DNA from: Burkholderiales bacterium
Lineage (GTDB): Bacteria; Pseudomonadota; Gammaproteobacteria; Burkholderiales; Casimicrobiaceae
Length of the DNA stretch: 36,796 nt
Assembly (NCBI GenBank): GCA_905339295.1
Contig: CAJPFI010000023.1
Span: 1 to 36,796 of the forward strand
Direction: 5' to 3'
In this document: piece after piece, positions 1 to 9,727 of the stretch
Position numbering within the stretch: the stretch's first letter is position 1
Layout of the letters: the number at the start of each line of letters is the position of its first letter
The notes under the pieces: model-generated
Database searches by the model: none
Told to the model about the DNA's origin: nothing
What the model saw: only the letters and a program-made list of their open reading frames with translations
Position numbers and translations under genes: made by a program

Positions 1-53
1 CGTTCGCTTCCCCCCGGGGGGTGCCGCGCCCTTGGGGCGGCCCTGCGGGCGCG

Positions 54-1013
54 TCAGCGGCGCCCCATCGCGATCGCAGCGATCACGAGGCCGGCCGCGA
101 CGAAGGTGGTCGGGTCGAGTGCCTCGGAGAGCAGCAGCGCCGAGGCGACGATGGTGAGGAACGGCTGCAGCAGCTGCACCTGGCCCACGGCCGCGATGCC
201 GCCCTGCGCGAGCCCGCGGTACCACGCGAAGAAGCCGAGGTACATCGACACCGCCGCGACGTAGGCGAAACCCGCCCACGCCGACCACGGCGCGGTCGCG
301 AGGCGTTCGTCGGCGGCGAGCCAGGTCGGAACGGCCAGCAGCGGCGCCGAGAGGACGAGCGCCCACGAGATGACTTGCCATCCGCCGAGTTCGCGCGTGA
401 GCGCGGCACCCTTTGCGTAACCGATCGCCGCCGCAGCGACCGCGCCGACGAGAAGCAGGTCGGCTTCGTGCGGCGCGCCGCCGCCCTGCCAGAGTGCGAA
501 CGCCACGACGACGAGACTGCCGAACGCGGCCCACGTCCAGAACCGCGCGCTCGGCCGCTCGTGCGCCAGCCACGCGGCGGCGGCGGCGGTCGCGAGCGGC
601 AGGAGGCCGGTCAGCACCGCCCCATGCGAGGCGGGCACCTGGCGCATCGCGTAGGCGGACAGCAGCGGGAAGCCGACGACCACCCCCAGCGCGACGATCG
701 CGATGCCTCGCCATTGCGAGCGTGTCGGCCGTGGGCTGCGCGTGGCCGCGAGCGCAATCGCCGCGAGGACGGCGGCGACGACCGCGCGGCCCAGGCCCAC
801 GAAGACCGGGTCCAGATGGGTCACGGCGGCGCGCGTCGCAGGCAGCGTCACGCTGAACGCCGTCACGCCCACGAAGCCCCAGGCGAGCCCGACGCGGCGG
901 TCGCGGGCACCGGGGTCGGCTGGCCGAACGGCCCGGGAGCGGTCCGACGCGCGGGTGGCGACCGGGTCTGAGCCGCGCCGGTCGTCGGCAGGGAAGCGGG
1001 CTTCAGGGCGCAT
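54..1013 (-). CDS. EamA/DMT-family transporter
   Basis: A 319-residue, strongly hydrophobic protein of the drug/metabolite transporter (EamA, formerly DUF6) type, probably an inner-membrane exporter of small metabolites; the substrate cannot be told from sequence. About 32 polar N-terminal residues precede a series of roughly ten hydrophobic segments arranged as two related halves, as in this superfamily. The start is the ATG at 1011-1013, because residues further upstream in frame look non-coding (Arg-rich, no membrane segment). The gene is divergent from the PsrA-type regulator, and the shared 297-bp spacer holds one clear and one weak PsrA-like site, so regulation with fatty-acid genes is possible but unproven. 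Family call is firm; function is open. Confidence 0.85.
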   Translation of the reverse strand: MRPEARFPADDRRGSDPVATRASDRSRAVRPADPGARDRRVGLAWGFVGVTAFSVTLPATRAAVTHLDPVFVGLGRAVVAAVLAAIALAATRSPRPTRSQWRGIAIVALGVVVGFPLLSAYAMRQVPASHGAVLTGLLPLATAAAAAWLAHERPSARFWTWAAFGSLVVVAFALWQGGGAPHEADLLLVGAVAAAAIGYAKGAALTRELGGWQVISWALVLSAPLLAVPTWLAADERLATAPWSAWAGFAYVAAVSMYLGFFAWYRGLAQGGIAAVGQVQLLQPFLTIVASALLLSEALDPTTFVAAGLVIAAIAMGRR

Positions 1014-1067
1014 CGGCCGGACTGTGCCCGAAGTCGACGACACCGCCAAGCGTCTAATGTCTTCTCC

Positions 1068-1081
1068 GAAACAATGGGTTG
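1068..1081. promoter_or_regulatory. Possible second, imperfect PsrA-like site
   Basis: GAAAC-AATG-GGTTG matches the CAAAC/GAAAC-N4-GTTTG/GTTTC pattern of PsrA operators with one mismatch in the right half. It lies about 55 bp upstream of the EamA transporter start and about 105 bp from the better site. It could tie the transporter to PsrA or help looping; it could equally be chance. Confidence 0.3.
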
Positions 1082-1156
1082 GAAGAGAGCGTGCACTCAC
1101 ATTCATGTGCCGCGACGCCCTGGCGACCCGGTACGGCGCGCCTGCTGCGGTGCGCC

Positions 1157-1185
1157 TTGACTTTGGGTTCGAACATACATAGGCT
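1157..1185 (+). promoter_or_regulatory. Putative sigma70 promoter of psrA
   Basis: TTGACT (1157-1162) is separated by 17 bp from TAGGCT (1180-1185), which matches TATAAT at only three positions. The expected start of transcription, near 1192, falls inside the palindromic operator that follows directly, which is the layout expected for autorepression. The 5' leader would be about 120 nt. Confidence 0.45.
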
Positions 1186-1201
1186 TCAAACAATCGTTTG
1201 A
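1186..1201. promoter_or_regulatory. PsrA-type operator (perfect inverted repeat)
   Basis: TCAAAC-AATC-GTTTGA is a perfect 6-4-6 inverted repeat and contains CAAAC-N4-GTTTG, matching the consensus known for PsrA, the long-chain-fatty-acid-responsive TetR regulator of pseudomonads. It overlaps a second palindrome, CAATC-GTTT-GATTG (1191-1204). It sits immediately downstream of the likely -10 of the regulator gene, in one of the few AT-rich patches of the window. Confidence 0.75.
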
Positions 1202-1310
1202 TTGATGTTTGGACGATGGACGGGTCCGCGACCACCCGGTGGCCGCGAAGTGATCGAAGCGGGTGCGACACGACGCGTCGTCGGGCGACGCAAGCGAGGG
1301 AGCGACGGGC

Positions 1311-2039
1311 ATGTCGGTAACGGTGATCCCCCTGAACGAGGGGCGCAGTCCCACGGCGACCAAGGACCGCATCCTCGACGTCGCCGAGGGCCTGTTCATG
1401 GAGCACGGGTTCGAGGCCACCAGCCTGCGGTCGATCACCGCGGCGGCCGACGTGAACCTCGCGGCCGTGAACTACCACTTCGGCAGCAAGGAAGAGCTGT
1501 TCCAGTCGGTGCTCACGAGACGGCTCGACCCGATGAACCTGCGGCGCGTCGCGCTGCTCGATCGCTTCGAGCGCGAGGCGGCGCCCGACGTGCTGTCGTG
1601 CGAGCGCATCATCGTCGCGCTGTTCGTGCCGGCCCTCGAGCTCGCGCGCGACCCCGAACTCGGCGGCAAGAACTTCCTGCGGCTGCTCGGCCGCGCGTAC
1701 GCGGATCCCGCGCCGTTCATCCGCCGCTTCCTGTCCGAGCAGTACGCGGCGATGATCGCGCGCTTCAAGGCCGCGTTCGGGCGCGCGCTGCCGCACCTCC
1801 CGAAGAAGGAGCTGTCGTGGCGCCTGCACTTCATCATGGGCGCGCTGTCCTACACGCTGGCGGGCACCGACGTGCTCAAGCTCATCGCCGAGCTGAACCC
1901 GACGGAAACCACCAACGACGAGGTCCTGCTGCGCCGACTCGCGCCGTTCCTGCTCGCGGGCCTCCAGGCGCCGCTTCCCGACCTCTCGGAGGTAACGCGC
2001 GAGATCGACGGCGCGCTCGACGCACCGGTGAGGCGATGA
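1311..2039 (+). CDS. psrA: TetR-family regulator, PsrA-like
   Basis: A 242-residue TetR-family repressor. The N-terminal helix-turn-helix (about residues 17-63) carries the TSLRSIT and NLAAVNYHFGSKEELF signatures that match PsrA closely, and the C-terminal half has the LSWRLHFIMGALSYTLAG segment also seen in PsrA. PsrA homologues bind acyl chains or acyl-CoA and are released from DNA to induce beta-oxidation genes. The ATG at 1311 was chosen because a GAGGGA ribosome-binding site precedes it; a GTG at 1263 in frame would add 16 residues not expected in the family. A perfect PsrA box lies about 110 bp upstream, and fadE begins 37 bp downstream, so the regulator likely controls itself and the fad operon. 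Confidence 0.88.
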   Translation: MSVTVIPLNEGRSPTATKDRILDVAEGLFMEHGFEATSLRSITAAADVNLAAVNYHFGSKEELFQSVLTRRLDPMNLRRVALLDRFEREAAPDVLSCERIIVALFVPALELARDPELGGKNFLRLLGRAYADPAPFIRRFLSEQYAAMIARFKAAFGRALPHLPKKELSWRLHFIMGALSYTLAGTDVLKLIAELNPTETTNDEVLLRRLAPFLLAGLQAPLPDLSEVTREIDGALDAPVRR

Positions 2040-2076
2040 CCCGCGCCTGCACCGTCATACAACGACGGAGATTGCG

Positions 2077-4608
2077 ATGCTGACCATCCTGTGGCTGATC
2101 CTCGTTGGCGTCACCAAGTGCACGCTCGCCTACGTCCGCGCGGGCGGAATCGCCTGGGCGATCGCCGCCGCCGCGTTGATCGGCCTTTCCTGGGCCGGCG
2201 GGCTGCTGCCCCTGTGGCTCAACCTCGCCGTGTCGCTCGTCGCGGTGTTCGTCGCGATCCCGCTGCTCGTCCCGTCGCTGCGTCGCGCGCTGATCAGCGA
2301 CGCGCTCCTCGCCGGCTTCCGCAGGATGATGCCGCCGATGTCGCAGACCGAGCGCGAGGCGATCGAGGCCGGCACGGTCTGGTGGGACGGCGAGCTCTTC
2401 TCCGGCCGGCCCGACTGGAAGAAGCTCCTGTCGCTGCCGCCGCCGACGCTCACCGCGGAAGAGCAGCGTTTCCTCGACCACGACGTCGACGAGCTGTGCG
2501 CGATGGTCACCGACTGGGAGACCACGAACGTCTACAAGGACATGCCGCCGCACGTGTGGCAGTTCATCAAGGACCGCGGCTTCCTCGGCATGGTGATCCC
2601 GAAGGAGTACGGCGGGCTCGGGTTCTCGGCGTACGCGCACTCGCAGGTGATCACGAAGCTGTCGACGCGCTCCGGCTCGGCCGCGGTCTCCGTGCTCGTG
2701 CCGAACTCGCTCGGTCCCGCCGAGCTCCTGCTGCACTACGGCACCGACGCGCAGAAGCGCCACTACCTGCCGCGGCTCGCGAAGGGGATCGAGATCCCGT
2801 GCTTCGCGCTCACCAGCCCGAGCGCCGGCTCCGACGCGGCGTCGATCCCGGACCACGGTGTCGTCTGCTGGGGCGAACACGAAGGAAGGCGCGTGCTCGG
2901 CCTGCGCGTCACCTGGGACAAGCGGTACATCACGCTGGCGCCGGTCGCGACGCTGCTCGGCGTCGCATTCCGCGCCTCGGACCCCGAACGCCTGCTCGGC
3001 GATCGCGAGGACATCGGCATCACCTGCGCGCTGATCCCCGCCTCGCATCCCGGCGTGCGCATCGGCCGCCGCCACATGCCGCTCAACTGCGTGTTCCACA
3101 ACGGGCCGACGTCGGGCGACGGCGTGTTCATCCCGATGGAGTGGGTCATCGGCGGGCAGCCGATGCTGGGCCGCGGCTGGCGGATGCTGATGGAATGCCT
3201 CGCGGCGGGACGCGGGATCTCGCTGCCGGCGTCGAACACGGGCGCGGCGAAGCTCGCCGTGCGCACGACCGGCGGCTACGCGCGCGTGCGCACGCAATTC
3301 AGGACCGCGATCGGCCGGTTCGAAGGGGTCGAGGAAGCGCTCGCACGCATGGGGGGCAACCTCTACATGATGGACGCGACGCGCGTGCTCACCGCCATGG
3401 CGGTCGACCTGGGCGAGAAGCCTGCGGTGCTGTCGGGCATCGCGAAATACCACATCACCGAGCGCAACCGCCGGATCGTCAACGACGCGATGGACGTCGT
3501 CGGCGGCAAGGGCATCTGCATGGGTCCCTCCAACTTCCTCGGCGCCGCGTACATGCAGATGCCGGTGTCGATCACCGTCGAGGGAGCGAACATCCTGACG
3601 CGCAGCCTGATCATCTTCGGCCAGGGCGCGATCCGCTGCCATCCGTACGTGCTGAAGGAGATCGAGGCGACGCGCGAGACCGATCCCGCGAGGGCGTCGG
3701 TCGCGTTCGACGAGGCGCTGTTCGGCCACGCGCGCTTCGCGGTGTCGAACGTCGCGCGCACGCTGGTCATGGGCCTCACCGGCTCGCACTTCGTTCGCGT
3801 GCCCGACGGCGTGGCCCCGGAGATGCGCCGCTACTACCAGCAGCTGACGCGCTTCTCGGCCGCGCTCGCGTTCCTCGCCGACGTGTCGATGGGCACGCTG
3901 GGCGGCGCGCTCAAGCGCAAGGAGAAGCTCTCGGCCCGGCTGGGCGACGTGCTGTCCGCGCTGTACCTGTGCTCGGCGACGCTCGCGCGCTTCGAGCGCG
4001 AGGGCCGGCAGGCCGCGGACGCGCCGCTCGCGCACTGGGCGATCTGGGACGCGATGTTCCAGGCGCAGGGCGCGTTCGAGGGCGTGATCTCGAACTTCCC
4101 GAATCGCGCGATCAGCGCGTTCGTGCGCCGCATCGTGTTCCCGCTCGGCCGGCCGTACGTCGTGCCGTCCGACAGGCTCGGCCACGAGGTGGCAAGGCTC
4201 CTGATCGAGCCGTCGGCCACGCGCGACCGGCTCACGATGCCGATCTACCTCGCGACGGCGGACGACGACCCTGGTGCGCAGATCGAGCGCGCACTCGCGG
4301 CGACCGTCGCGGTCGAGCCGATCGAGGCCAAGCTCAAGGCGGCCTCGAAGGCCGGCGCGTTCGACGCGGCCGCCTCGCCGGGCGACGGGATCGAGGAACT
4401 CGCGAACCGCGCGGTCGCCGACGGCGTGATCGACGCGGACGAGGCGCGGGCGCTGGTCGAGCAGCGCCAGCTCGTGGAGGCGGTGATCCGCGTCGACGAC
4501 TTCGCGCCCGACCTCGGCACGAGCCTGCTCCGGGTCGCGCTTCCCGGCGAACCGGCGCAGGCGACCGCCACGCCCTCGCCGGCCCGCGTGCACAAGGCCG
4601 CGGCCTGA
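2077..4608 (+). CDS. fadE: Acyl-CoA dehydrogenase FadE
   Basis: An 843-residue FadE-type acyl-CoA dehydrogenase (E. coli FadE is 814), performing the first FAD-dependent oxidation of long-chain acyl-CoA to trans-2-enoyl-CoA. Residues 1 to about 72 form two or three hydrophobic helices, consistent with membrane association as in FadE. The dehydrogenase core follows (about 90-560), with GMVIPKEYGGLGFS near 170 and the ITVEGANILTR segment, whose Glu502 is the likely catalytic base by family analogy. An alpha-helical C-terminal region typical of FadE (DUF1974) completes it. The ATG at 2077 is preceded by GGAG. The gene lies 37 bp after the regulator and 4 bp before the thiolase, so these are one transcription unit. 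Confidence 0.95.
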   Translation: MLTILWLILVGVTKCTLAYVRAGGIAWAIAAAALIGLSWAGGLLPLWLNLAVSLVAVFVAIPLLVPSLRRALISDALLAGFRRMMPPMSQTEREAIEAGTVWWDGELFSGRPDWKKLLSLPPPTLTAEEQRFLDHDVDELCAMVTDWETTNVYKDMPPHVWQFIKDRGFLGMVIPKEYGGLGFSAYAHSQVITKLSTRSGSAAVSVLVPNSLGPAELLLHYGTDAQKRHYLPRLAKGIEIPCFALTSPSAGSDAASIPDHGVVCWGEHEGRRVLGLRVTWDKRYITLAPVATLLGVAFRASDPERLLGDREDIGITCALIPASHPGVRIGRRHMPLNCVFHNGPTSGDGVFIPMEWVIGGQPMLGRGWRMLMECLAAGRGISLPASNTGAAKLAVRTTGGYARVRTQFRTAIGRFEGVEEALARMGGNLYMMDATRVLTAMAVDLGEKPAVLSGIAKYHITERNRRIVNDAMDVVGGKGICMGPSNFLGAAYMQMPVSITVEGANILTRSLIIFGQGAIRCHPYVLKEIEATRETDPARASVAFDEALFGHARFAVSNVARTLVMGLTGSHFVRVPDGVAPEMRRYYQQLTRFSAALAFLADVSMGTLGGALKRKEKLSARLGDVLSALYLCSATLARFEREGRQAADAPLAHWAIWDAMFQAQGAFEGVISNFPNRAISAFVRRIVFPLGRPYVVPSDRLGHEVARLLIEPSATRDRLTMPIYLATADDDPGAQIERALAATVAVEPIEAKLKAASKAGAFDAAASPGDGIEELANRAVADGVIDADEARALVEQRQLVEAVIRVDDFAPDLGTSLLRVALPGEPAQATATPSPARVHKAAA

Positions 4609-4612
4609 CGCC

Positions 4613-5899
4613 ATGGACGAACCCGTCTACATCGTCGACGGCGCCCGCACGCCGTTCCTGAAGGCGCGCAACCGGCCGGGGCCGTTCGCCGCGTCCGACC
4701 TCGCGACCGCCGCCGGCCGCGCCCTCCTGCTGCGACAGCCGTTCGCGCCGACCGAGCTCGACGAGGTGATCCTCGGATGCGCGGCGCCTTCGCCGGACGA
4801 GGTCAACATCGGCCGTGTCGCCGCGCTGCGGATGGGCTGCGGCCAGAAGGTCCCGGCGTGGACCGTGATGCGCAATTGCGCGTCGGGCATGCAGGCGATC
4901 GACTCGGCGATCGCGCAAATCCGCTCGGGCCGCTCGGGCCTCGTGCTCGCCGGCGGCGTCGACGCGCTGTCGCGCGCGCCGCTGCTCTTCTCGGACGCGA
5001 TGGTCGCCTGGCTCGCGAACTGGTACGCCGCGAAATCGGTCGGCCAGCGCGCGGCGCTGCTCGCGAAGTTCCGCCCGCAGTACTTCGCCCCGGTGATCGG
5101 GCTGATGAAGGGGCTCACCGACCCGATCGTGGGCCTGCTGATGGGGCAGACCGCGGAGAACCTCGCGTACCGCTTCGGCATCACGCGCGCGGAGATGGAC
5201 GCGTTCGCGGCGGAAAGCCACGCGAAGGTGCTCGCGGCGCAGCGGGCCGGGCACTTCGCGCGCGAACTCGTCCCGCTCTACGACCGCAGCGGCAGGCTTC
5301 ACGCCGCGGACGACGGCGTGCGCGAGGACTCGACGCCCGAGAACCTCGCCAAGCTGAGGCCGTTCTTCGACCGAAAGTACGGCAACGTGACGGCCGGAAA
5401 CAGCTCGCAGGTGACCGACGGCGGCGCGTGGCTCGTGATCGCTTCGGAGCGCGCCGTCGAGAAGCACGGACTCGCGCCGCGCGCGCGCATCGTCGACTCG
5501 CAGTGGGCGGGCCTCGACCCGGCAGAGATGGGGCTGGGGCCGGTGCACGCGGCCACGCCGATCCTCACGCGCCAGGGCATGGGCCTGAACGACGTCGACG
5601 CGTGGGAGATCAACGAGGCGTTCGCCGCGCAGGTCATCGCGTGCCTGCGGGCGTGGGAGAGCGACGAGTATTGCCGCGCGGAGCTCGGCCTGCCGGGCGC
5701 GCTCGGCAGCCTCGACCCCGCGAAGCTGAACGCCGACGGCGGCGCGATCGCGCTCGGCCATCCGGTGGGCGCGTCGGGTGCCCGCATCACGCTGCACGTG
5801 CTCGAGACGCTCGAGCGCACGGGCGGCAAGCGCGGGATGGCCGCGATCTGCATCGGCGGCGGCCTGGGCGGGGCGATGATGGTGGAGAGGGTCCGATGA
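4613..5899 (+). CDS. fadI: Acetyl-CoA acyltransferase (3-ketoacyl-CoA thiolase), FadI type
   Basis: A 428-residue thiolase, close to the 436 of E. coli FadI, that cleaves 3-ketoacyl-CoA with CoA to acetyl-CoA and a shortened acyl-CoA. The nucleophilic Cys89 lies in the NCASGMQA motif, the catalytic His383 in GHPVGASGAR and the second Cys413 in CIGGGLGG; an INEAF motif is also present. FadI-like length, including a longer mid-region than FadA (LMKGLTDPIVGLLMGQT), supports the trifunctional-partner class. The gene starts 4 bp after fadE and its stop overlaps the next start (ATGA), so it is translationally coupled to the hydratase-dehydrogenase, its expected complex partner. A second thiolase of a different class is encoded at 14225. 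Confidence 0.92.
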   Translation: MDEPVYIVDGARTPFLKARNRPGPFAASDLATAAGRALLLRQPFAPTELDEVILGCAAPSPDEVNIGRVAALRMGCGQKVPAWTVMRNCASGMQAIDSAIAQIRSGRSGLVLAGGVDALSRAPLLFSDAMVAWLANWYAAKSVGQRAALLAKFRPQYFAPVIGLMKGLTDPIVGLLMGQTAENLAYRFGITRAEMDAFAAESHAKVLAAQRAGHFARELVPLYDRSGRLHAADDGVREDSTPENLAKLRPFFDRKYGNVTAGNSSQVTDGGAWLVIASERAVEKHGLAPRARIVDSQWAGLDPAEMGLGPVHAATPILTRQGMGLNDVDAWEINEAFAAQVIACLRAWESDEYCRAELGLPGALGSLDPAKLNADGGAIALGHPVGASGARITLHVLETLERTGGKRGMAAICIGGGLGGAMMVERVR

Positions 5900-7872
5900 A
5901 CGCGCGCGACGAAGCGACCGAGATCCATCCCGCGACGGCGGCCCGGACGGCACTGCGCCATTGGCGCATCGACCGCGAAGCGGACGGCCTCGCGGTCCTC
6001 GTGCTCGACAAGGCGGACGCGACGACGAACACGCTGTCTGCCGCCGTGCTCGCGGAGCTGAACGACGTCCTCGGCATCCTCGACCGCGACCGGCCGCGCG
6101 CGCTGCTCATCCGCTCGGGAAAGGCGAACGGCTTCATCGCCGGCGCGGACATCGACGAACTCGGCGAGATCGCGACCGAGGAGGGCGCGGCCGCGCTCGT
6201 CCGGCGCGGCTGGGACACGTTCGAGCGACTCGCGGCGGTTCCGTATCCGACGCTCGCGCTGATCCGCGGCTTCTGCCTGGGAGGCGGGCTCGAGCTCGCG
6301 CTCGCGTGCCGATACCGGGTTGCGGTCGACGAGCCGTCCACGCGCATGGGCCTGCCCGAGGTGATGCTGGGCATCGTGCCGGGCTGGGGCGGCATCAAGC
6401 GCCTGCCCCGGCTCATCGGCGGGCCCGCCGCGCTCGACCTGATGCTGACTGGCAAGACGGTCGACACGCGTCGCGCGCGGAAGCTCGGCCTCGTCGACGA
6501 GGCAGTGCCCGCGCGCATCATGGAGAACACGGTGCGCGGTGTGCTGAAGGCGCTCCCGCCGCCGCGCAAGCTGCCGTTCGCGCTCGCGCTCACGCTGAAC
6601 CCGCTCGCGCGCCGCGTCATCGTCGCGCAGGCGGAGAAGGCGGTCGCGAAACGCGCGCGCCGCATGCACTACCCCGCGCCGTACGCGATCCTCGAACTGT
6701 GGAGGCGCCACGACGGCAACGCGCTCGCGCCGGCCCCGGGCGATGCGGCGAGCATCGTGTCGCTCGTGCGCTCGCCCACGGCGGCGAACCTGATCCGCGT
6801 GTACAAGCTGCAGGAGCGGCTGAAGTCGCTCGGCAAGGAGGACGCCGCGACGTGCTCGCACGTGCATGTCGTCGGCGCGGGGACGATGGGAGGCGACATC
6901 GCCGCGTGGTGCGCGCTGCGCGGCCTCACGGTCACGCTGCAGGACCAGAGCGCCGAGCGCATCGCGCCGGCGATGGGCCGCGCGGTGAAGCTCTTCGGCG
7001 AGCGGCTCAGGGATCCGCGGCGCGCCCGGGACGCGGCGGACCGGCTGATCCCGGACGTGGCGGGAGACGGCATCGCGCGCGCCGACGTGATCGTCGAGGC
7101 GATCTTCGAGAACGTCGACGCGAAGCGTGCGCTGTTCGCCTCGGTCGAGGCGCGGGCGAAGCCCGGCGCGCTCCTCGCGACCAACACGTCGTCGATCCCG
7201 CTCGAGGAGATCGCTTCGGCGCTCGCCGACCCTTCGCGCCTGATCGGACTGCATTTCTTCAACCCGGTGGCGCGTATGATGCTCGTCGAAGTCGTCGTCG
7301 GCGCGGCGACGCGCCCCGCGCTGGTCGCGCCCGCCGCGGCATTCGTGCGCCAGATCGACAGGCTGCCGCTGCCGGTGAAGAGCGCGCCCGGCTTCCTCGT
7401 CAACCGCGTGCTTGCGCCGTACCTGATGGCGGCGATGCGCGCGGTCGATGAAGGCATCTCGCCCGAGACGGTCGACGAGGCGGCGCTGGCGTTCGGCATG
7501 CCGATGGGACCGATCGAGCTGGCCGACACGGTGGGGCTCGACATCTGCGTGGCCGTCGGCAGGCTGCTCGGCACCGACACCGCGCCGCCGCGCGAGCTGA
7601 CCAGGCATGTCGAGGCGGGCGAACTCGGCAGGAAGTCCGGCAAGGGCTACTACCGCTGGGAGGCGGGCAAGGCGGTCAAGGGCGCCGCCGGGACCGTCCC
7701 CGACGGGCTCGCCGGGCGCCTCGTCGGACCGTACGTCGACGAGGCGAAGGCGGCGCTCGCCGAAGGCATCGTCGCCGACGCGGACCTGGTCGACGCCGGC
7801 GCGATCTTCGGCACCGGGTTCGCGCCGTTCCGCGGCGGTCCGCTGCACTACTCGGCGACGCGCCAGGACTGA
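5896..7872 (+). CDS. fadJ: 3-hydroxyacyl-CoA dehydrogenase/enoyl-CoA hydratase, FadJ/FadB type
   Basis: A 658-residue bifunctional enzyme hydrating 2-enoyl-CoA and oxidising 3-hydroxyacyl-CoA with NAD. The N-terminal crotonase domain (about 25-210) has the oxyanion motif IAGADI (81-86) and the Glu pair E133 ([10 protein letters not shown]) and E155 (GLPEV). A helical linker is followed by the Rossmann domain (from about 320) with GAGTMGG at 327-333, the catalytic-region HFFNP (H453) and a C-terminal 3HCDH domain ending near [12 protein letters not shown]. It is shorter than E. coli FadJ (714). The ATG overlaps the thiolase stop codon. Whether to call it FadB or FadJ rests on its pairing with a FadI-type thiolase, so the symbol is tentative. 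Confidence 0.9.
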   Translation: MNARDEATEIHPATAARTALRHWRIDREADGLAVLVLDKADATTNTLSAAVLAELNDVLGILDRDRPRALLIRSGKANGFIAGADIDELGEIATEEGAAALVRRGWDTFERLAAVPYPTLALIRGFCLGGGLELALACRYRVAVDEPSTRMGLPEVMLGIVPGWGGIKRLPRLIGGPAALDLMLTGKTVDTRRARKLGLVDEAVPARIMENTVRGVLKALPPPRKLPFALALTLNPLARRVIVAQAEKAVAKRARRMHYPAPYAILELWRRHDGNALAPAPGDAASIVSLVRSPTAANLIRVYKLQERLKSLGKEDAATCSHVHVVGAGTMGGDIAAWCALRGLTVTLQDQSAERIAPAMGRAVKLFGERLRDPRRARDAADRLIPDVAGDGIARADVIVEAIFENVDAKRALFASVEARAKPGALLATNTSSIPLEEIASALADPSRLIGLHFFNPVARMMLVEVVVGAATRPALVAPAAAFVRQIDRLPLPVKSAPGFLVNRVLAPYLMAAMRAVDEGISPETVDEAALAFGMPMGPIELADTVGLDICVAVGRLLGTDTAPPRELTRHVEAGELGRKSGKGYYRWEAGKAVKGAAGTVPDGLAGRLVGPYVDEAKAALAEGIVADADLVDAGAIFGTGFAPFRGGPLHYSATRQD

Positions 7873-7882
7873 CGATCCCTCC

Positions 7883-7901
7883 GACCCGGCTCCGCCGGGT
7901 C
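7883..7901 (+). terminator. Hairpin after fadJ, possible terminator
   Basis: GACCCGGC-TCC-GCCGGGTC forms a perfect 8-bp GC-rich stem with a 3-nt loop 10 bp after the fadJ stop. There is no T-tract, so it may act as a Rho-dependent, attenuating or RNA-stabilising structure rather than an intrinsic terminator. It separates the fadE-fadI-fadJ operon from fadD. Confidence 0.45.
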
Positions 7902-8023
7902 CGGTGTACGATGGCCGCGGCGGCTGCGCGCGCGCATCGCGTCCGCCGGCCCGGCCGGAACGTTGCGCGATCGGGGCGGCGACGCCGGCGGGCGAAACGG
8001 ACGCTCGCTCAGGGAGGAGGGAC

Positions 8024-9700
8024 GTGGACAGGATCTGGCTCAAGAACTACCCGCCAGGCGTTCCGGCGGAGATCGACGTCAACGAGTACGCGTCGCTGCG
8101 CGACGTGTTCGACGAGAGCGTCGCGAAGTTCGCGTCGCGGCCCGCGTTCACGTGCATGGGCAAGTCGATCACGTTCGGCGAGCTCGACACGCTCTCGGCG
8201 GCGTTCGGCGCCTGGGTGCAGGGGACCGTCGGCAGCAAGGGCGCGCGCGTCGCGCTGATGATGCCCAACGTCCTTCAGTACCCGGTGTGCCTGTTCGGCG
8301 TGCTGCGGGCGGGCGCGACGGTCGTCAACGTCAATCCCCTCTATACGGCACGCGAACTCGAGCACCAGCTCGTCGACTCCGGTGCCGAGGTGATCGTCGT
8401 CCTCGAGAATTTCGCGCACACGCTCGCCGAGGTGGTCGGCAGGACGAAGGTGAAGCACGTCATCGTCACGTCGATGGGCGAGTTGCTGGGCCTCAAGGGC
8501 GTGCTCGTGAACTTCGTGGTTCGCCGCGTGAAGAAGATGGTCGAGCCGTGGTCGATCCCGAACGCGATCCACCTGTCGGACGCGCTGGCCGAAGGGCGCA
8601 AGCGCACGCTGGAGCGTGTGCCGCTCGCGCACGACGACATCGCGTTCCTGCAGTACACGGGCGGCACGACCGGGGTCGCGAAGGGCGCGATGCTGCTGCA
8701 CCGCAACATCATCGCGAACCTGCTGCAGGCGCGCGCGTGGCTGGGCCCGGTGCTCGCCCCCGGCGTGCGCGAGATCATCATCACGCCGCTGCCGCTCTAC
8801 CACATCTTCTCGCTCACCGCGAACTGCCTGATCTTCATGACGCTGGGCGCGGAGAACATCCTGATCCCCAATCCGCGCGACATCCCCGGGTTCGTCAAGA
8901 CGCTGCGCAAGTACCCGTTCACGGCGATCACCGGCGTGAACACGCTGTTCAACGCGCTCGTGAACAATCCCGATTTCGCGAGCGTCCCGTTCAAGTCGTT
9001 GCGCATGGTGCTGGGCGGAGGCATGGCGGTGCAGGAGGCGGTCGCGAAGAAGTGGAAGGCGATCACCGGCGTGACGCTGGTCGAGGCGTACGGGCTGACC
9101 GAGACCTCGCCGGCCGCGACGATCAACCCGCTCAACCTCGCCGAGTACAACGGCTCGATCGGCCTGCCCATCCCGTCGACGCTGATCACGCTGCGCGACG
9201 ACACCGGCAAGGACGTGCCGCTCGGCTCGCCCGGCGAGATCTGCATCAAGGGGCCGCAGGTGATGGCGGGCTACCTCAACCGGCCGGACGAGACGGCGAA
9301 GGTGATGACGGCGGACGGTTACTTCATGTCCGGCGACATCGGCGTGATGAACGACCAGGGCTTCGTGACCATCGTCGACCGCAAGAAGGACATGATCCTC
9401 GTGTCGGGATTCAACGTGTACCCGAACGAGATCGAGGGCGTGGTCGCCACGCACCCCGGCGTGCTCGAGTGCGCGGCGGTCGGCGTGCCGGACAAGAAGT
9501 CCGGCGAGGCGGTGCGCCTCTACGTCGTCAAGAAGGAAGAGAGCCTGTCGGCGGGCGACGTGATGAAGTACTGCCGCGAGCACCTCACCGGCTACAAGGT
9601 CCCGCGCGACGTGCTGTTCCGCGACGAACTGCCGAAGTCGAACGTCGGCAAGATCCTGCGCCGGGAACTGCGCGAGATCGCCCGGAAGGAACTGATCTAG
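8024..9700 (+). CDS. fadD: Long-chain fatty-acid-CoA ligase FadD
   Basis: A 558-residue AMP-forming acyl-CoA synthetase (E. coli FadD is 561) that activates fatty acids with ATP and CoA at the inner face of the membrane. It has the ATP-binding P-loop [13 protein letters not shown] near 209-221, the YGLTETSP motif, the GYFMSGDIG hinge-region motif, the [20 protein letters not shown] fatty-acyl signature and the C-terminal catalytic-lysine segment [12 protein letters not shown]. The start is a GTG at 8024, chosen because a strong GGGAGGAGGG sits just upstream and the product then matches FadD at its N terminus. The 151-bp leader may carry its own promoter (a weak TACGAT at 7907-7912). It supplies acyl-CoA for the preceding oxidation genes. 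Confidence 0.94.
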   Translation: MDRIWLKNYPPGVPAEIDVNEYASLRDVFDESVAKFASRPAFTCMGKSITFGELDTLSAAFGAWVQGTVGSKGARVALMMPNVLQYPVCLFGVLRAGATVVNVNPLYTARELEHQLVDSGAEVIVVLENFAHTLAEVVGRTKVKHVIVTSMGELLGLKGVLVNFVVRRVKKMVEPWSIPNAIHLSDALAEGRKRTLERVPLAHDDIAFLQYTGGTTGVAKGAMLLHRNIIANLLQARAWLGPVLAPGVREIIITPLPLYHIFSLTANCLIFMTLGAENILIPNPRDIPGFVKTLRKYPFTAITGVNTLFNALVNNPDFASVPFKSLRMVLGGGMAVQEAVAKKWKAITGVTLVEAYGLTETSPAATINPLNLAEYNGSIGLPIPSTLITLRDDTGKDVPLGSPGEICIKGPQVMAGYLNRPDETAKVMTADGYFMSGDIGVMNDQGFVTIVDRKKDMILVSGFNVYPNEIEGVVATHPGVLECAAVGVPDKKSGEAVRLYVVKKEESLSAGDVMKYCREHLTGYKVPRDVLFRDELPKSNVGKILRRELREIARKELI

Positions 9701-9727
9701 CCGGCCGCCCGCGCGGCGCCCGATCCG

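Noticed and set aside
10-53. CCCCCCGGGGGG palindrome and an imperfect GCCGC..GCGGC hairpin after the EamA gene.
   Set aside because: Could terminate the minus-strand transporter, but the stems are imperfect and the window edge cuts the context.
1160-1180. GGTTCGAA, a T-loop-like motif of tRNA genes.
   Set aside because: Flanking bases do not form a T stem, and no acceptor, D or anticodon arms are present; it is part of the psrA promoter region.
1882-4614. A 910-codon open frame on the minus strand opposite fadE.
   Set aside because: Arg/Asp/His-rich shadow of the high-GC coding strand with no domain; fadE on the plus strand is certain.
7905-7912. Promoter of fadD (TGTACGAT).
   Set aside because: Only a partial -10 with no -35; noted within the fadD entry but too weak for its own feature.
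5299-8043. A 914-codon open frame on the minus strand opposite fadI-fadJ.
   Set aside because: Same shadow pattern, low-complexity Arg-rich translation; the plus-strand genes carry all catalytic motifs.
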